The notes: generated by a model from the letters alone, not told the origin. Positions 43,673 through 55,094 are shown, counted from the first letter of the stretch. The stretch is 64,000 nucleotides of DNA from Chrysoporthe austroafricana (GCA_001051155.2 JYIP02000002.1:3727583-3791582); one strand, 5' to 3'. Translations and numbers: made by a program.

Positions 43673-46363
43673 TTAAGAACCCAGGCTCCAGCTTCCGCCA
43701 CCCAAGCCGGTCGCCACGCCATTTGTCAGAACGACCGCCTGCCCTGAACTACTCGTCAGCGATCCCTCGGTATCGCTCGGCAGGATCACTTCACCGATGG
43801 TGCCCGTGGGTGTCTCAAGGCTGAAGCTTGTGATGGCGCCGTTGCCATCCGCGGTGATGCTGACAGAAAAGGCCCCTAGGGTCGTGGACATTCCCGATGA
43901 GATCGTCCTGAGGTCGCCCGGCGTAGGCGCGATTCGCCACGTCTGGCCGGCCGCGCCAACGATCTGGATGCCGGCGACGTAGCGGCTAAGCAGGTTGGTC
44001 GGGCCGGTGGACCAGCCGTGGGCGTGGGAGACTCTGTGAGTGCACTGAGGTCAGTTGAGATGGTCCTCCGAAGCGCTGTGAAAAGGCGGGGTTTGAGCGA
44101 AGAGCGACCTCGTGCCCTCGGGCTTGCCGTGGCTGGGACACACCTTGGGTCATTTGAATAAGGAGAGTAATGTAGACTGCCATCAGCACTATAGCCCTCG
44201 ATGAATGAAGAGTTGGTCATCCTTGGGTCGTCTAGCATGAAATCTCCCCATTGTATACGCATGAGATCCAGTGCTGCCTCAGCCTCTCCCGCAACAAGGT
44301 GTGCCTCCAACTCAAAACCACTGGCGAAGGGTGAGATTGTCGCCGGAGTACTCGCACACTCGGGAGCGGGTGCGCCGTATTGGCCCCACCGAGACTGCAG
44401 GTTGCTTGAGATGGAACTGATCTGTGAGGAATTGGCGGTCAAATTGGCAAGGACTGGACGAAAGTCAGCATTTGAGCGCTGTCACGGGCTCAAGGCATTC
44501 CCAATTCTCTGTCAGCACGGCCAACCTACCGGCGAAGCTGTTCCCATCCTGCGGCGCCATGTTCGTAGTCTCGTTGTCCACGTAAAACCCCAAGTCTTCC
44601 CTCCACAGCAGCGAGTTCGCGCCTGCCTTCAACCTCGCCGCTGAATCCGTCCAGTCTGCCGCTGTTGCAGTGTCGCTCAATACGCCCGCCAGCTCAATGC
44701 CCAGATTCAGCACATAATACAAAATCGCATTCGCCTCAATGTTGTGCCCACCCATGCCGCTTCTCAACCAGTCGGCGCTAGACGTGACGTTCATCAAGCC
44801 GGTGCTATCGACATTACTCAGAGACCAGCCTACTCCACGCTTGAATTGGTCCCAATACTGAGCTATCCAGGCCTGGTCTCCAGTGAAATGGTAGTAGTTA
44901 TACATCCCGATCAAGTTGTGGAGGTGGTAGGTGAAGGAGACTGTATCGATGATGCTGAAAAAGGGCACGCCGACGTATGGCAGAAGGCCTGCCGCTGTCT
45001 GGAGAAGGAGGAGTGACTCCATTGAGTTCTTTATGGCGTCCATGTTGAAGGTGCTATAGGCAATTGAGGGTCCGGAGATGAACATGTCGCCTGGCCAGAC
45101 TAGGGTATCGCGCTTGGCGCCGTCCACGAGGCAAATTGAACCATTGGTTATGGTGTAGTTGTAGTACCTACGAGTGATTCTTCTTAGCCCTCCGCAACAC
45201 AGACTGATTAGTTAAAAATAAAAAATAAAAAAAAAAAGACGGTGGTGGCCACAAGTGAGAACGAGGCTGTTCAAATAGCATGGGTGATTTGTAGCTTCTC
45301 TGAGCCGGCTGCACGCGGACTCGAGCAAGCTAAGGATGCCATCGTTACAGCGTCACATTGCGGCGAAGTATGATCCAGATGCGAGCAGGAGGGGCTCGAA
45401 GATCACGTATGAACATACCAGGTCTGGAAGAGTGGCGGGTTCGTTTGACCATTTTCATGAACAAGCGCATCTCCATAATGAGGGTCAATATTGCAAAGTT
45501 CTAGAACGCCTTCAGTCAGCATCTGCTGTTTCACAGTCCGTACTTGAGACCGTCGGCCGTCGCAGCCAGTGGCAGTAGGGGTCAACTTGAAGTGTGAACA
45601 AATAACAAATTAAATAAAGAAATCAATCAGAAAAATTGATAGTAAGAGAAAAGGAAAGAAGAGGCTGTATATGGGGAAATTACGTGGATGCCGGGAGTAC
45701 GTACGATTTGTATATGCTCCCGCATACCATATCCTGTTGATAAGCTCATCGTCACTGTGGAAATATCCCGTATAATCCTGTAGGCTTGTGGTGGGCGCGG
45801 CCGTGAAGTATACAGAGAGTCCGGTAAGCTCAATGTCTCCAGTCCCATTGTTCTTGAGACTCAGGTACCGATAGCCACCTCTCGCATGCTCTCTGTCTAC
45901 CGTATACGTGCCAGCGCCCTGACCAACGGGCAAATATCTGCACACAGCGTAAGCAGGAACTCGGTAGAGGAGGCGTGACGAATCCAAGAGGATGAGCTCA
46001 CATGGGCTCATCCAGACCATACGAGGCCGTAGCATCACTAGCATTCCCGCCGATCCATTCGCTGGACTCTGTGAAGGTGAGCCATATCACAGCATCCGTC
46101 GAGTAAGCTGAGTCCCCAGCCACGAGCGAGACCTGGCCTGCGATGTTCTTGCCAAAGTCAAGCGTGACGGCGGATGATGCTGTGAACGTCACTGTGCTAC
46201 TGGCACCGTTGAGCAATCCCTCGGCGTTGTCGACAGTGCCGTTAACTTTATAAAGGGATACGGGAAAGACAGTCCGAGATGAAGGAGCCAAGATGTAGTC
46301 ACTGTAGGGCACCGAGCATGCTGCCCCTAAGAATAATGAGAAAATGAGGGTGACTAGCCACAT
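43673..46363 (-). CDS. Secreted GH78-like alpha-L-rhamnosidase (six-hairpin glycosidase)
   Basis: Probable extracellular enzyme removing terminal alpha-L-rhamnose from plant glycosides or pectic side chains. Six exons: 46363-46002, 45937-45705, 45500-45419, 45167-44530, 44453-44144 and 44033-43673; 661 aa. The phases close at every junction and restore DEPIYLPVGQGAGTY, WYAGAYTNQLCNIDP, LFQTWYYNYTITNGS, GNSFAVLANLTANS and NDPRVSHAHGWSTGP. It begins with a signal peptide (MWLVTLIFSLFLGAACS). An N-terminal beta-rich domain follows. The catalytic (alpha/alpha)6 domain contains VDGAKRDTLVWPGDM near residues 240-254, the GH78-type acidic motif, and WLRSGMGGHNIEANAI. A C-terminal beta-sandwich ends WSLGS. 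There are several N-x-S/T sites. Introns 2 and 3 are long for this window (204 and 251 bp). Substrate is inferred from family only; related six-hairpin families cannot be excluded without a search. Confidence 0.88.
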
Positions 46364-48026
46364 TATATGAACGATTAAAGCTAGCGTAGGAGACAAAGCT
46401 TGAGAATTTGGATGGAGGCGAGAAGAGATATAGTTCCCACAGTTGAGAAGAGGACGGGCAACGGTATAGTCCCCGAGATAAGGATTACTCGAGAGGGACG
46501 AGGATGCGAGCCACCTTCCTTGGCCCTCGCAAGGAGTAGTGAGAGCAAACCTACATGATATAGGCACTTACCAGCCTGCGCCAGACCGAGAGGACGAGAG
46601 ACCGGGAGAATGTCACAGCGAGCGAGACGTCAGAGCGCCGCCATCTCGGGTCATCTAAAGAGCGGTGATGGTTCTCGTGATGTCGTCTTCGTGCCGGATC
46701 GCGAGACAAAGCGGAAATTGAGGACTCTTATGCAGGCGGCAAGCACTACCGAGTCGCGTGGCTGCTGCGTCATGCAAGTGACAGCCATTCGCAAGATGAA
46801 ATATGCGAGAACCAGGTCCGCAGACCAGGTATAGTGCCTCTATCGATCTGCAGGTTATCCAAGTTAGGTTGCTGGGTCGCATGCAGGAGCCGGACTCCAG
46901 CCCGAGACAGACTCTGGGGAAGGGAGCATTAGGTGCGGAGAACCAATAAAGTCGGTCCTCGAGTGCTACCTCGCAAGCCGGAGAACCTGGATTCCCGAAT
47001 GTCGTCGTGGATTTGGGTCTTCGACGGACACCAGCAGCTGCTGCAGGTCGTTGTGCGTGCTGCCACAAAGCGTCTCATCAACGGGCTACAATGTCTCTGA
47101 GTAGGTGCGAGGCCGAGGAACGGGCCACGCATAGTGCTGACTCGGGCCAACATGAGCACGAGGGACCGGAGGCTGACGGCGGGCCTTGTTCGAACCGTAA
47201 AATACAGTTTTCTGTTCCCAGGGTCAGTGATGTGATGGACGGGCTCCGCCATAATAAGCTCCGGTGAGCAGATTCATCACCACTGATATTGTGTAGAGGG
47301 CCGGTCAAAGCAGAGACCGCATCTAAAGATCTGAGGAAGCATGAGGATCATTCCCACCCAGCAGAGAGCATTCAGCAAACGCCAAACAAAAGGATGTTTA
47401 TATAACAACCGCAATGGCGATATTAAATCTTTCTGCTCATTCGGGACTAGATCAGGGGATGGTAGCAAATAATTGTGTTTTGGGCGAGCGACAGTTTGTG
47501 TTGCACTGAGGAGGTCTGGTGAAGAGGGACGATGACCTGACGTTGTTTGGATTGTACCTAGTAGATTGGGAGGGACGCTTAGACCAACCGAGGTATAAGT
47601 GTACCCAGGTACCCAGGTACTTGCTATAAGTAGAGGGACCCCAGGGGAACGTACGGTACACTTCACTGCGGCGCCCAGCAACTTTAAATGTCGACAAACC
47701 ATATATGTGTTCCGAGCTAGATTCGCAAGTCAAATTAGAAAAATGAAACGAGCACCAAATCAAATTCGCGCGGTGAGGGATTTTCTCTTTTTGACATACT
47801 TGGGATTCCTTGTTGATGGTAGCGACTTGAGAAGCCGCCGTGGAACAGCACAGGTACCAAGGTACTTCGACCCGGTCTCTGAAGTCGAAGTGGGGCACCC
47901 CAAAATTTCCTCGAGCATCAACGCATCTCAGATGCAGCCTTGCCATCGATCACATTTTTGCGTGGCAGTATTGTCATAAACCTCACCCGAATTTTATAAA
48001 CTCTTTCGCCTGTCTGTTTGCCCACC
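46364..48026. promoter_or_regulatory. Divergent GH78/RRP8 promoter region
   Basis: 1.66 kb between divergent starts. No supported gene. A tandem ACCCAGGT repeat lies at 47603-47620 and a CAGGTACCAAGGTAC motif at 47851-47865. TATAAA at 47995-48000 lies only 27 bp before the RRP8 ATG. Confidence 0.45.
47603..47620. repeat. Short tandem ACCCAGGT repeat
   Basis: Two adjacent ACCCAGGT units followed by AC. A related CAGGTACC-AAGGTAC motif is 230 bp downstream. Confidence 0.6.
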
Positions 48027-49580
48027 ATGTTCGCGGTGAAGGGGTGGTCTGTCTCGGCAGAAAAGCTCAAGCCGGAGGTCGCGAGTGCGCCTGCAAACGC
48101 TTCTGCCCCAAAAAAGTCCAAGAAGAGAAAGAGGCAGTCCGAGAACGTCACGTCTTCCAACGTGGCTGATCTGTGGGAGCAAGTCATCGAGCACAAAGAG
48201 ACCCAGCCCCGGACTGGAAAGTCCCAGTCGCAGCCAAGGGACACCAAGAAGACGAAGAAGGATAAGAAGCGGCAAAAGCTGGATTCGGATCACGTACCCT
48301 CGGAGAGGGACGCTGCAGCAGAGGAGGACGACAAGCCCTCTCAGCCGGATGAGAAGGCCCCCAAGAAGGATAAGAAGAAGTCAAAGAAGGACAAGCAGAA
48401 GTTCAAGGACAACAGCGACGCCTCGGGATCCAAAGATGTTGCGGCGTTGCCAGAGCCATCCAAGAAAGCCCTCGCGCCGTCAGCACCGCCGGCACCAGCA
48501 AAACTCACCCCGCTTCAAGCTTCGATGCGCGAGAAGCTGATCTCGGCACGCTTCCGGCACCTCAATGAGACGCTCTACACCCGGCCCTCTGCGGAGGCCC
48601 TCTCTCTCTTCAACGGCTCCCCAGAGATGTTCACCGAGTACCACGAGGGCTTCCGGCGGCAGGTCGAGGTTTGGCCCGAGAACCCCGTCGAGGGCTACCT
48701 CTCAGACATCCGCGCGCGAGCCCGCGCCAGGCACCCGCCCAGGGACAGCCGGAAGTCTGAGAACAACCCGCGGGCACCCAGCGGGCCCGGGGTGCAGCCC
48801 CTCCCGCGCAACCGCACGACGAACCTCTGCACCATAGCCGACCTCGGCTGCGGCGACGCCCGGCTCGCCACGGAGCTGCAGCGCGACAAGTCCAAGCTCC
48901 GCCTCGACATCCTCAGCTTCGACCTCCACAGCCCGTCCCCGCTCGTGACCAAGGCCGACATCGCCAACCTCCCCCTGGCAAACGGATCCGTGGACGTCGC
49001 GATCTTCTGCCTCGCGCTCATGGGGACGAACTGGGTCGACTTCATCGAGGAGGCCTACCGCGTCCTCAGGTGGAAGGGCGAGCTGTGGGTCGCGGAGATC
49101 AAGAGCCGGTTCGGCAGTGCGGGCGGTGCCAAGAAGAGCGGTGGTGTGGTGGAGCACAGCGTTGGGCACCGGCGCAAACCAGCTGCTGGGAAGAAGGCGG
49201 GCGGGAAGGGCGCGGACGATGGCGCTGTCGACGAGAAGACGCTGCTGATCGAGGTCGACGGCATCGAGGATAACAGGCAGCAGACGGATGTCTCGGCGTT
49301 CATCGAGGTGTTGAACAAGCGCGGCTTCATGCTGGTCGGACAGGACCAGGGGCAGGGAGCGGCTGCTATTGATCTGACCAACAAGATGTTCGTCAAGATG
49401 CGATTTGTGAAGGCTGCGCCGGCTGTCAAGGGGAAATGTGTCCGGAAGGATGTCGAGAATGATCGGAGCAGGCTTGGAGGAAAGCTGCCGACAATGGCGA
49501 AAAAACCCAAGTTCATTGATGATGAAGAGATGATAGATGAGGCTAGCGTGTTGAAGCCCTGCGTGTACAAGATCCGGTAG
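48027..49580 (+). CDS. RRP8: 25S rRNA adenine-N1 methyltransferase / rRNA-processing protein 8
   Basis: Nucleolar SAM-dependent methyltransferase of the Rrp8 family. In yeast it makes m1A in helix 25.1 of 25S rRNA and supports A2 cleavage. Single exon, 517 aa. I chose ATG 48027 (CCCACC context, MFAVKGWSVS). The N-terminal 150 residues are Lys-rich with repeated KKxKKDKK blocks, typical nucleolar targeting sequence. The catalytic region starts with LTPLQASMREKLISARFRHLNE and LYTRPSAEALSLF. SAM motif I reads ADLGCGDARLA (Asp272 onward). It continues through FDLHSP, ANLPLANGSVDVAIFCLALMGTNW (split by length), FIEEAYRVLRWKGELWVAEIKSRF and a C-terminal NKRGFML strand. A family-atypical Lys/Gly-rich insertion (GSAGGAKKSGG ... 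KKAGGKGADD) sits after SRF, common in filamentous fungi. It converges on DDI1. Confidence 0.95.
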   Translation: MFAVKGWSVSAEKLKPEVASAPANASAPKKSKKRKRQSENVTSSNVADLWEQVIEHKETQPRTGKSQSQPRDTKKTKKDKKRQKLDSDHVPSERDAAAEEDDKPSQPDEKAPKKDKKKSKKDKQKFKDNSDASGSKDVAALPEPSKKALAPSAPPAPAKLTPLQASMREKLISARFRHLNETLYTRPSAEALSLFNGSPEMFTEYHEGFRRQVEVWPENPVEGYLSDIRARARARHPPRDSRKSENNPRAPSGPGVQPLPRNRTTNLCTIADLGCGDARLATELQRDKSKLRLDILSFDLHSPSPLVTKADIANLPLANGSVDVAIFCLALMGTNWVDFIEEAYRVLRWKGELWVAEIKSRFGSAGGAKKSGGVVEHSVGHRRKPAAGKKAGGKGADDGAVDEKTLLIEVDGIEDNRQQTDVSAFIEVLNKRGFMLVGQDQGQGAAAIDLTNKMFVKMRFVKAAPAVKGKCVRKDVENDRSRLGGKLPTMAKKPKFIDDEEMIDEASVLKPCVYKIR

Positions 49581-49897
49581 ACAGGTGAATGACACCCTCA
49601 TCAAACGTCGCTTGCACAGGGCTGAGATGAGCAAATTACGGTCGGCATATTGTTTTGGATCATGAGTTGAGCTTCTATGGCATCGAGATGGGACTTTTGC
49701 AAGTCCTCTTCCCCGTCTTGACGCTGTATGTCATCTGCAGCCCGGGTATGCTCACAATGTATGCACCCAATTCCTTGGGCATTATCTCCATGGAACCCCG
49801 TCTGCTATGCACATGCCCGTTGTCCCGCAAAATGACCAGATGCCGCCAGATCCTCCCACCCGCATTGAAAAAACCAGTCCTTGCTAATGTCTGCCGT
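49581..49897. other. Convergent RRP8/DDI1 3' region
   Basis: 317 bp shared 3' flank; no other content is seen. Confidence 0.5.
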
Positions 49898-51389
49898 CTA
49901 CGCCAAGTCGCCACCCTGGAAGAGCAGGCCGGCGGCGTACTCGATATTGCCGCCAGTCGCCTGAAGGGCGTTGATGGCCGCTTGTCTTGAGAATCCTAAC
50001 TGCATAAGCTGCTCGATCGCCGCATTCGGGAAAGTCGGCTGTGCTGCTGGTGTCGGTGCGACTGCTGGCGCTCGAGCTGGGGCTGGAGCTGCTGCAGGCC
50101 GTGGTGCTGCCGACGAGGGCCCAGGAGCGCCGGAAGCTTGATTAGCAACATCAGCCTGAGAAATTGTGCCTGACTTGCCACCAATCGTCGTGCCACCTGG
50201 ACCGGCAACCTTTGGCTCCTCTTCGAGTGCCTCCTCGATGTCTTTGGGGATATCTGCCTCGCCCAGAAACGGCACCTCAACACCCTGAATCACGAGCCTG
50301 TCCCTAGCGAGGTCGATAGTCGCCTGGTGTCGCTTGAGCATGTCAAGCCCTAGCAGCAGCTCAACGTTCTTGCCCTCCATGACCGTGAAGCTGCAGGGCA
50401 GGAACAGAGTACCGATCTTTATCTGCGCCGAGTGTACGCGGCCCACGATCATCGCCGTACCAACACCCTTTGCTATGCCGGCGAACCTTTTGTCGACCAG
50501 GCGCATGATGTTGCAAGCTTCGGCACACGCGGGGGACATGATGGTTGTCTGTGCACCCGAGTCCACGAGGGCTTTGACTTTGTGACCGTTGACCTCGACG
50601 TCAACGTAGAGCAGGTGTACGCGGCCGAAGACTGTAGACCGGTCAGCATCTGGTCACAACCTAAAATCTGTCGGAGACTTGTCCCACCTTCTGGATTGTG
50701 CTCCATTGCGTTCTGCAGGTTCTCCATGACCCGCTCCTGGCGGATGATCTCTTCGATCTTCGCCTGTGCCTCGATGTCAAATGGGTCTGCATTCAGCGCC
50801 GCGATCTGTCTCTGCCTCTCGGACCTCTCCCTGCGCTCTCGGTCCGTGGCCTCTCTGAACGCCGCGGCGAACTGCTGTGGGTTGTCGACGACGCTGGCCA
50901 GGCGCGGTTGTGTCCTCTGCAGCTCAGACCTCCATGCAGGATTTCCCATGATCTGCAGCCTGATGACCTCAGGGTCCTGGTCCATACCCGCCGGGCGCGC
51001 GCCCTGCTGCTGCTGCTGTGCCGCGGCCCCAGCTCGACTACTGCCCCCGCCAGTGGCAGGAATACCGGTGCTCCCGCGCATATCGCGGACGTGGAGGGCG
51101 AGCATCTCGCCGTCGCCTATTGACAGCTGCTCCATCGTCTTGTCGTTGTCGGAAATCAGCTGGCCGTTATGGTAGAGGTGCTGGGCAGAGGGCTCTATGT
51201 GGGTTTCGCCATGGATGGAGCTGCGGAGGGCCTCGACGGTCATCTCGGGAAAGATGTCGAGGGTGAGGAGGTCTTGGTCCTCCGCATCCGGGTTCGTGAT
51301 GCTCAGTGTGATTCTCCTGCGGGACGAGGACAGGTTAGCTTTCCACAACATCCCCGGGGGAGAGGGCATTGCGCAGGTGGGTCCTACAT
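49898..51389 (-). CDS. DDI1: DNA damage-inducible protein 1 (UBL-retropepsin-UBA)
   Basis: Ubiquitin shuttle and aspartyl protease that delivers or cleaves heavily ubiquitinated proteins. Three exons: 51389-51388, 51316-50688 and 50631-49898; 454 aa. The start codon itself is split: AT ends exon 1, and exon 2 supplies G followed by AGA-ATC-ACA-CTG (MRITLSI). The 71-bp intron is GTAGGA...GCTAAC...CGCAG; unspliced, the same site reads ATG-TAG. The second intron (56 bp) splits codon 211. Domains: ubiquitin-like 1-75 ([19 protein letters not shown], ending LALHVRD); a helical middle; retropepsin-like domain with the catalytic DSG at Asp234 in [11 protein letters not shown] and a second-half [17 protein letters not shown]; a Pro/Ala-rich linker; C-terminal UBA ([19 protein letters not shown] ... 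AAGLLF). Length is normal for the family. Confidence 0.95.
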
Positions 51390-54094
51390 CTTCAAGGAGG
51401 TTGTGGGAGAAGTGTTTGGTAGGCCTGGCTTTTCGCGTGGGATGTGCAAGGGAGGCAAGGTCGAGATCACAAGGCTGTCCTTGGTTTCTAGGGAGGAAAG
51501 CTGGGTTTGTTGTGGTCGGTGGCTCTTGCACGCAACTCTATTTGAGGTCGCGAGGTTGAAAGTGTTGGTTCCGACAGGTACGTCAGCGTCAGTGGACGGT
51601 AGTGGCGTGAACAAGCAGTGGAGGCACTTTCGGGGCCCCGCCTGTCCTTGTTGAGTCTGGGCCTCGAGCAGCTGAAGGTGGGGCTCGGAGTGGATGGGGG
51701 CGCGTCTTATACCTTAGTACTGCAGAGGAGCGGCGGCGAGGAAGGGTCCAGAAAGACCGCCGGAGAATGAGGCGAGGAAGAAAAGGAGCACCCATCGAAA
51801 ACCATGCAGGCATCCGAAGGGTATTCCTCACCGCCACACCAACGTCGCCTGCAGCCAAAGAGGTGGCCTGCCTCACCAGAAGGTCTAAAGGCTGCCTTCT
51901 ACATCCGTAAGGTCGTGTGTGTCAGTCAGACTCGCAGAGGTCGACGCGACCCACCATAGCTCCCATGTCTGTGCTCCCATGGAGTCGAAGCTACTAAGTA
52001 GGTACTACGGAAGGGCTGGGGAGGTCCGGGGCGGCCGGGCTAGGCTTGTGCCGGCTAGGTAATGCGAGCTTCCGAGCTCCCTCTCGTCGTACTCCGGAAG
52101 ATATCCCCGTGAGACGCAGCTACTCAGAGCAATGCTTCTCGTAGGAGTAGCGTGAGGACTTCTCAGCAGCTGGAGGCAGGAAGGAGACTCGACTGCTCAA
52201 CACACGGAGGTCTCCAAGGCCGATCACACCGACCGAGAGGCGGTTTTGCTCTTAGGGAAGGCCACCTATGCCTTGGCAGGAGGTGATCTCAATGCCGGAG
52301 TGGATTCTATGCTGCTGCAAGTCACCTCTTATGGACTGTATGGCAGCTATTCTGCCTGCTACTTGTCCTGAGTTCTTGCATCACCACAGGCAGCGTACCA
52401 TCTTGCTTCGAAATTTGGAGACAAAGGCCGGTGGGGATCGTGGTGGCGAGTCTGTGATATGATCTACACGTTGCTCTTGTTCTCTGCCCGCTGGTGAAGG
52501 GCAGAACCGCACGAGGCGGAAGCTCCTCCTTTCCTTCTTTCTTTCTTTCTCTCTCCCTCTCTCGCTCTCTCTTACGCTACTGTACGTAGATAATAAGGAC
52601 CCGGCTCAACTATGCCGATTATTTCAACGACAATTCCCAACACCGGCCCAAGGGCACGAGTGCATGGCACTAGATATCTCAACACCTCTGTACAAGTCCC
52701 CGTGTAGCATTGCTATTCTAAGCCAGCTGCATACAACAGACCCAGAGCCGGCCGTTGGACGGTTGATGCCTTGCAGCCCTCCCTCCGCCAACCGCCAACC
52801 TTGGTAGGGAAAACGCAAGACGTGGGGCCTAGGGGCCGGACGCCAACGCCTGCCTACCTTGTACCCGCTGCTGCTGTAGTAGAGGCAACCTTAAATAAGC
52901 CTGGCCTGCTCGCTTGTGGCCTGCCGGCCTCTGCCCTGCATATTCGGCTTGCAGAAGCGCAGACACATGGATAACAGTAAGCCGTTGGAACGTGGACAGC
53001 CCGACCAGAGGGCCTATCAATGGATCAGGATTGGCCAGCACCAGATGCGGGTTTAAACTCCATGGATGTGACGAGGGGGATGAATCAGAATCCGGATTGT
53101 GGGGAGCAGCAGAAGCCCATCATCCAGTGCTGATCTGGCCCTGACGAATCAAGGCCGGGTGAGGAAGGTGAAAATTTCGTCCTAGAGCAGGGCCGCTGGT
53201 CCTGTTCGTGTTCCTGAGCCCGTCTGCCCACACCGTTCGACGACCAGGACAGCGAACGTAGAGACGGAAAATGTAACCGCCATAGTACGGTATAAGTATG
53301 GAGTCCCGGCTACGGTCCCTCGACCTCTTGGATGCTGTTCCAGGGGGTACCGAGACTCGTGACCGCGCTAAGCCCCGCCGCCCAGGTCGATCAAGAAGCG
53401 TCCCTTAGAGTTTGACCACAAGGGGCCATGCAGATCCGTCCGATGGGTCACGCTGGTGAGTTGTGTTTTTCAATACGTAGAGTCGATGGTGATTTCCTCT
53501 TAGGGGTCTTCGATGTGCTATCAAGACGCCGCGATATTGAAACTTTCTGGGCCTCTCAGAACGGGCCTCTCTCCCCTGCTGCTATCCGGTCACCTCTGAT
53601 CTTAGCTCCCGTCCTCCCGTCCCAAAGACACTCGACTGATTACACCGTGAACCTCTTTTGCTCACGCGACACAGCAGCTGCCGCGGTGAATTGGTCGCCT
53701 TGCGGTGCAGCTCCTGCGAGGCCTTCCTGGGGGAACTGAGCAGCGGCTTCCTCCCAGCGCAGCTTGAGGGTATCGAGGGCAGTCATCCCACCTGCTGCCT
53801 TCCCCCCCTTCCCCACTATCAACCCGCCTGAGGTTCCACAAGGCCCTCGAAGCTCGAATACCTCCCCCCTGCTGCCCCGCGACTACGTCAACGCAGGTCG
53901 AGATACTTCCCAAAACCTAGCAATCTTGGTGTCTCACTCTGGAACGATTCGACCTTTTCGTCAATTCGTCATTCCAGGACGAGGTCAGCAAGGTCGTTGC
54001 ACAACCTCTGTCTGTCTCATCCCAGACAAACATCCCTCTCTCGACGTACCAACATATCTGACTCGCATGCAGTAGTAAGCAACACCAGCAAGCC
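51390..54094. promoter_or_regulatory. 2.7-kb divergent region between DDI1 and the GNAT gene
   Basis: The DDI1 5' UTR and promoter occupy the left end; no ATG occurs in the visible leader for at least 60 bases before the split start. A pyrimidine block with CTTT then CTCT units lies at 52525-52572. The remainder holds only short frames. No tRNA or repeat family is recognised. Confidence 0.45.
52525..52572. repeat. Polypyrimidine CTTT/CTCT tract
   Basis: About 48 bases almost entirely C/T, with TTTC and CTCT units. Confidence 0.75.
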
Positions 54095-55094
54095 ATGGCC
54101 CCAGACTCGAAGGGCGACGGCCCGTCCCCTGCCGCCCGGTCGCTCAAGGACATTCTCAAGAGCGAGAATGCCGAGGCGTTTGACGAGGATGATGAGGACG
54201 TGGATGACGAGTTCGCCGAGCTGCAGCGCATCCAGAGCGCCAAGCGTCGCGAGGCCAAGGACATGTCCCACAAGTCTCGCATCCAGGAGGTCTTGGGCAT
54301 CCCCTTCGCGCCCAACATCCGCCCTCTGGGCATCTCCGATCTGCAGTCCGTTATCGCGCTTGAAGAGTCCGCATTTCCGAATGCTAACCATCGCACGTCG
54401 CCTGAGAAGGTTCGTTAAGGATAGGACGGAGAGGGACTGGGTAGCTTTCTGGCTTTGAGTGGTCTGACATGTCACATAGTTCGAGTATCGCCTGACCACA
54501 TGCCCCGAGCTGAGCATGGGTATCTTCCTCACGGTTGTCCCTGGCCAGATCGAAGACACCGACATCTTCGCGACCTTCGATACGGCTCATCCGGTGGAGA
54601 CTGACCGCCCCGACCAGGCCAAGAGCGTCCTGCTAGCCCATATCGTCGCCACGGCCTCCAACTCGAAGACCGTCCAGGACAGTGACATGGAGCTGCCGGC
54701 CGACTGGAAGACGTCCAAGGGTAACAAGGGCGGAAAGGGCCACCTGGAGGGCGGCCGCACTGTCTGTTTACACTCTCTGGCCGTGTCGCCCAAGCTGCAG
54801 GGCTGTGGCCTTGGCAAGCTCGTGATGAAATCGTTCCTTCAGCAGATGAAGAACATCGGGTCTGAGCGTGTCGCTCTGATCTGCCAGGATGTACGATTGC
54901 CCCTTTTATGAGCTTGCTGGGGCGGGAAACCTCTACTGACGCTCCAGGGCTAGTACCTCGTGGGCTACTATGAGCGCTTCGGGTACAAGCATGCAGGCAA
55001 GAGCAACGCCCAGTTCGGTGGCGGAGGCTGGCATGACATGGTCTTTGATTTGGGAGCAGTCTCTGCTCCTGCCGCGAATGCTTCATCTTCCTAG
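54095..55094 (+). CDS. GNAT-family N-acetyltransferase (arylalkylamine/polyamine NAT-like)
   Basis: Three exons: 54095-54409, 54480-54890 and 54954-55094; introns 70 and 63 bp, both phase 0; 288 aa. For intron 2 the acceptor must be GCTAG at 54953, because using the earlier CCAG would leave an in-frame TAG. The N-terminal 60 residues are acidic (EDDEDVDDEFAEL). The GNAT fold starts at IRPLGISDLQSVIALEESAFP and FEYRLTTCPELSMGIF. Motif A, SPKLQGCGLGKLVMKSFL, is the acetyl-CoA binding loop (Q-x-x-G-x-G). Motif B is YLVGYYERFGYKHAGKS, encoded by exon 3. The overall arrangement resembles yeast Paa1 and serotonin/polyamine acetyltransferases; the substrate cannot be told from sequence. A 40-residue Lys/Gly-rich insertion (SKGNKGGKGHLEGG) precedes motif A. 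It converges on URA5. Confidence 0.9.

Noticed and set aside
48702..49634. 310-codon minus-strand frame opposite RRP8
   Set aside because: It is antisense to a certain methyltransferase gene and has no recognisable motif.
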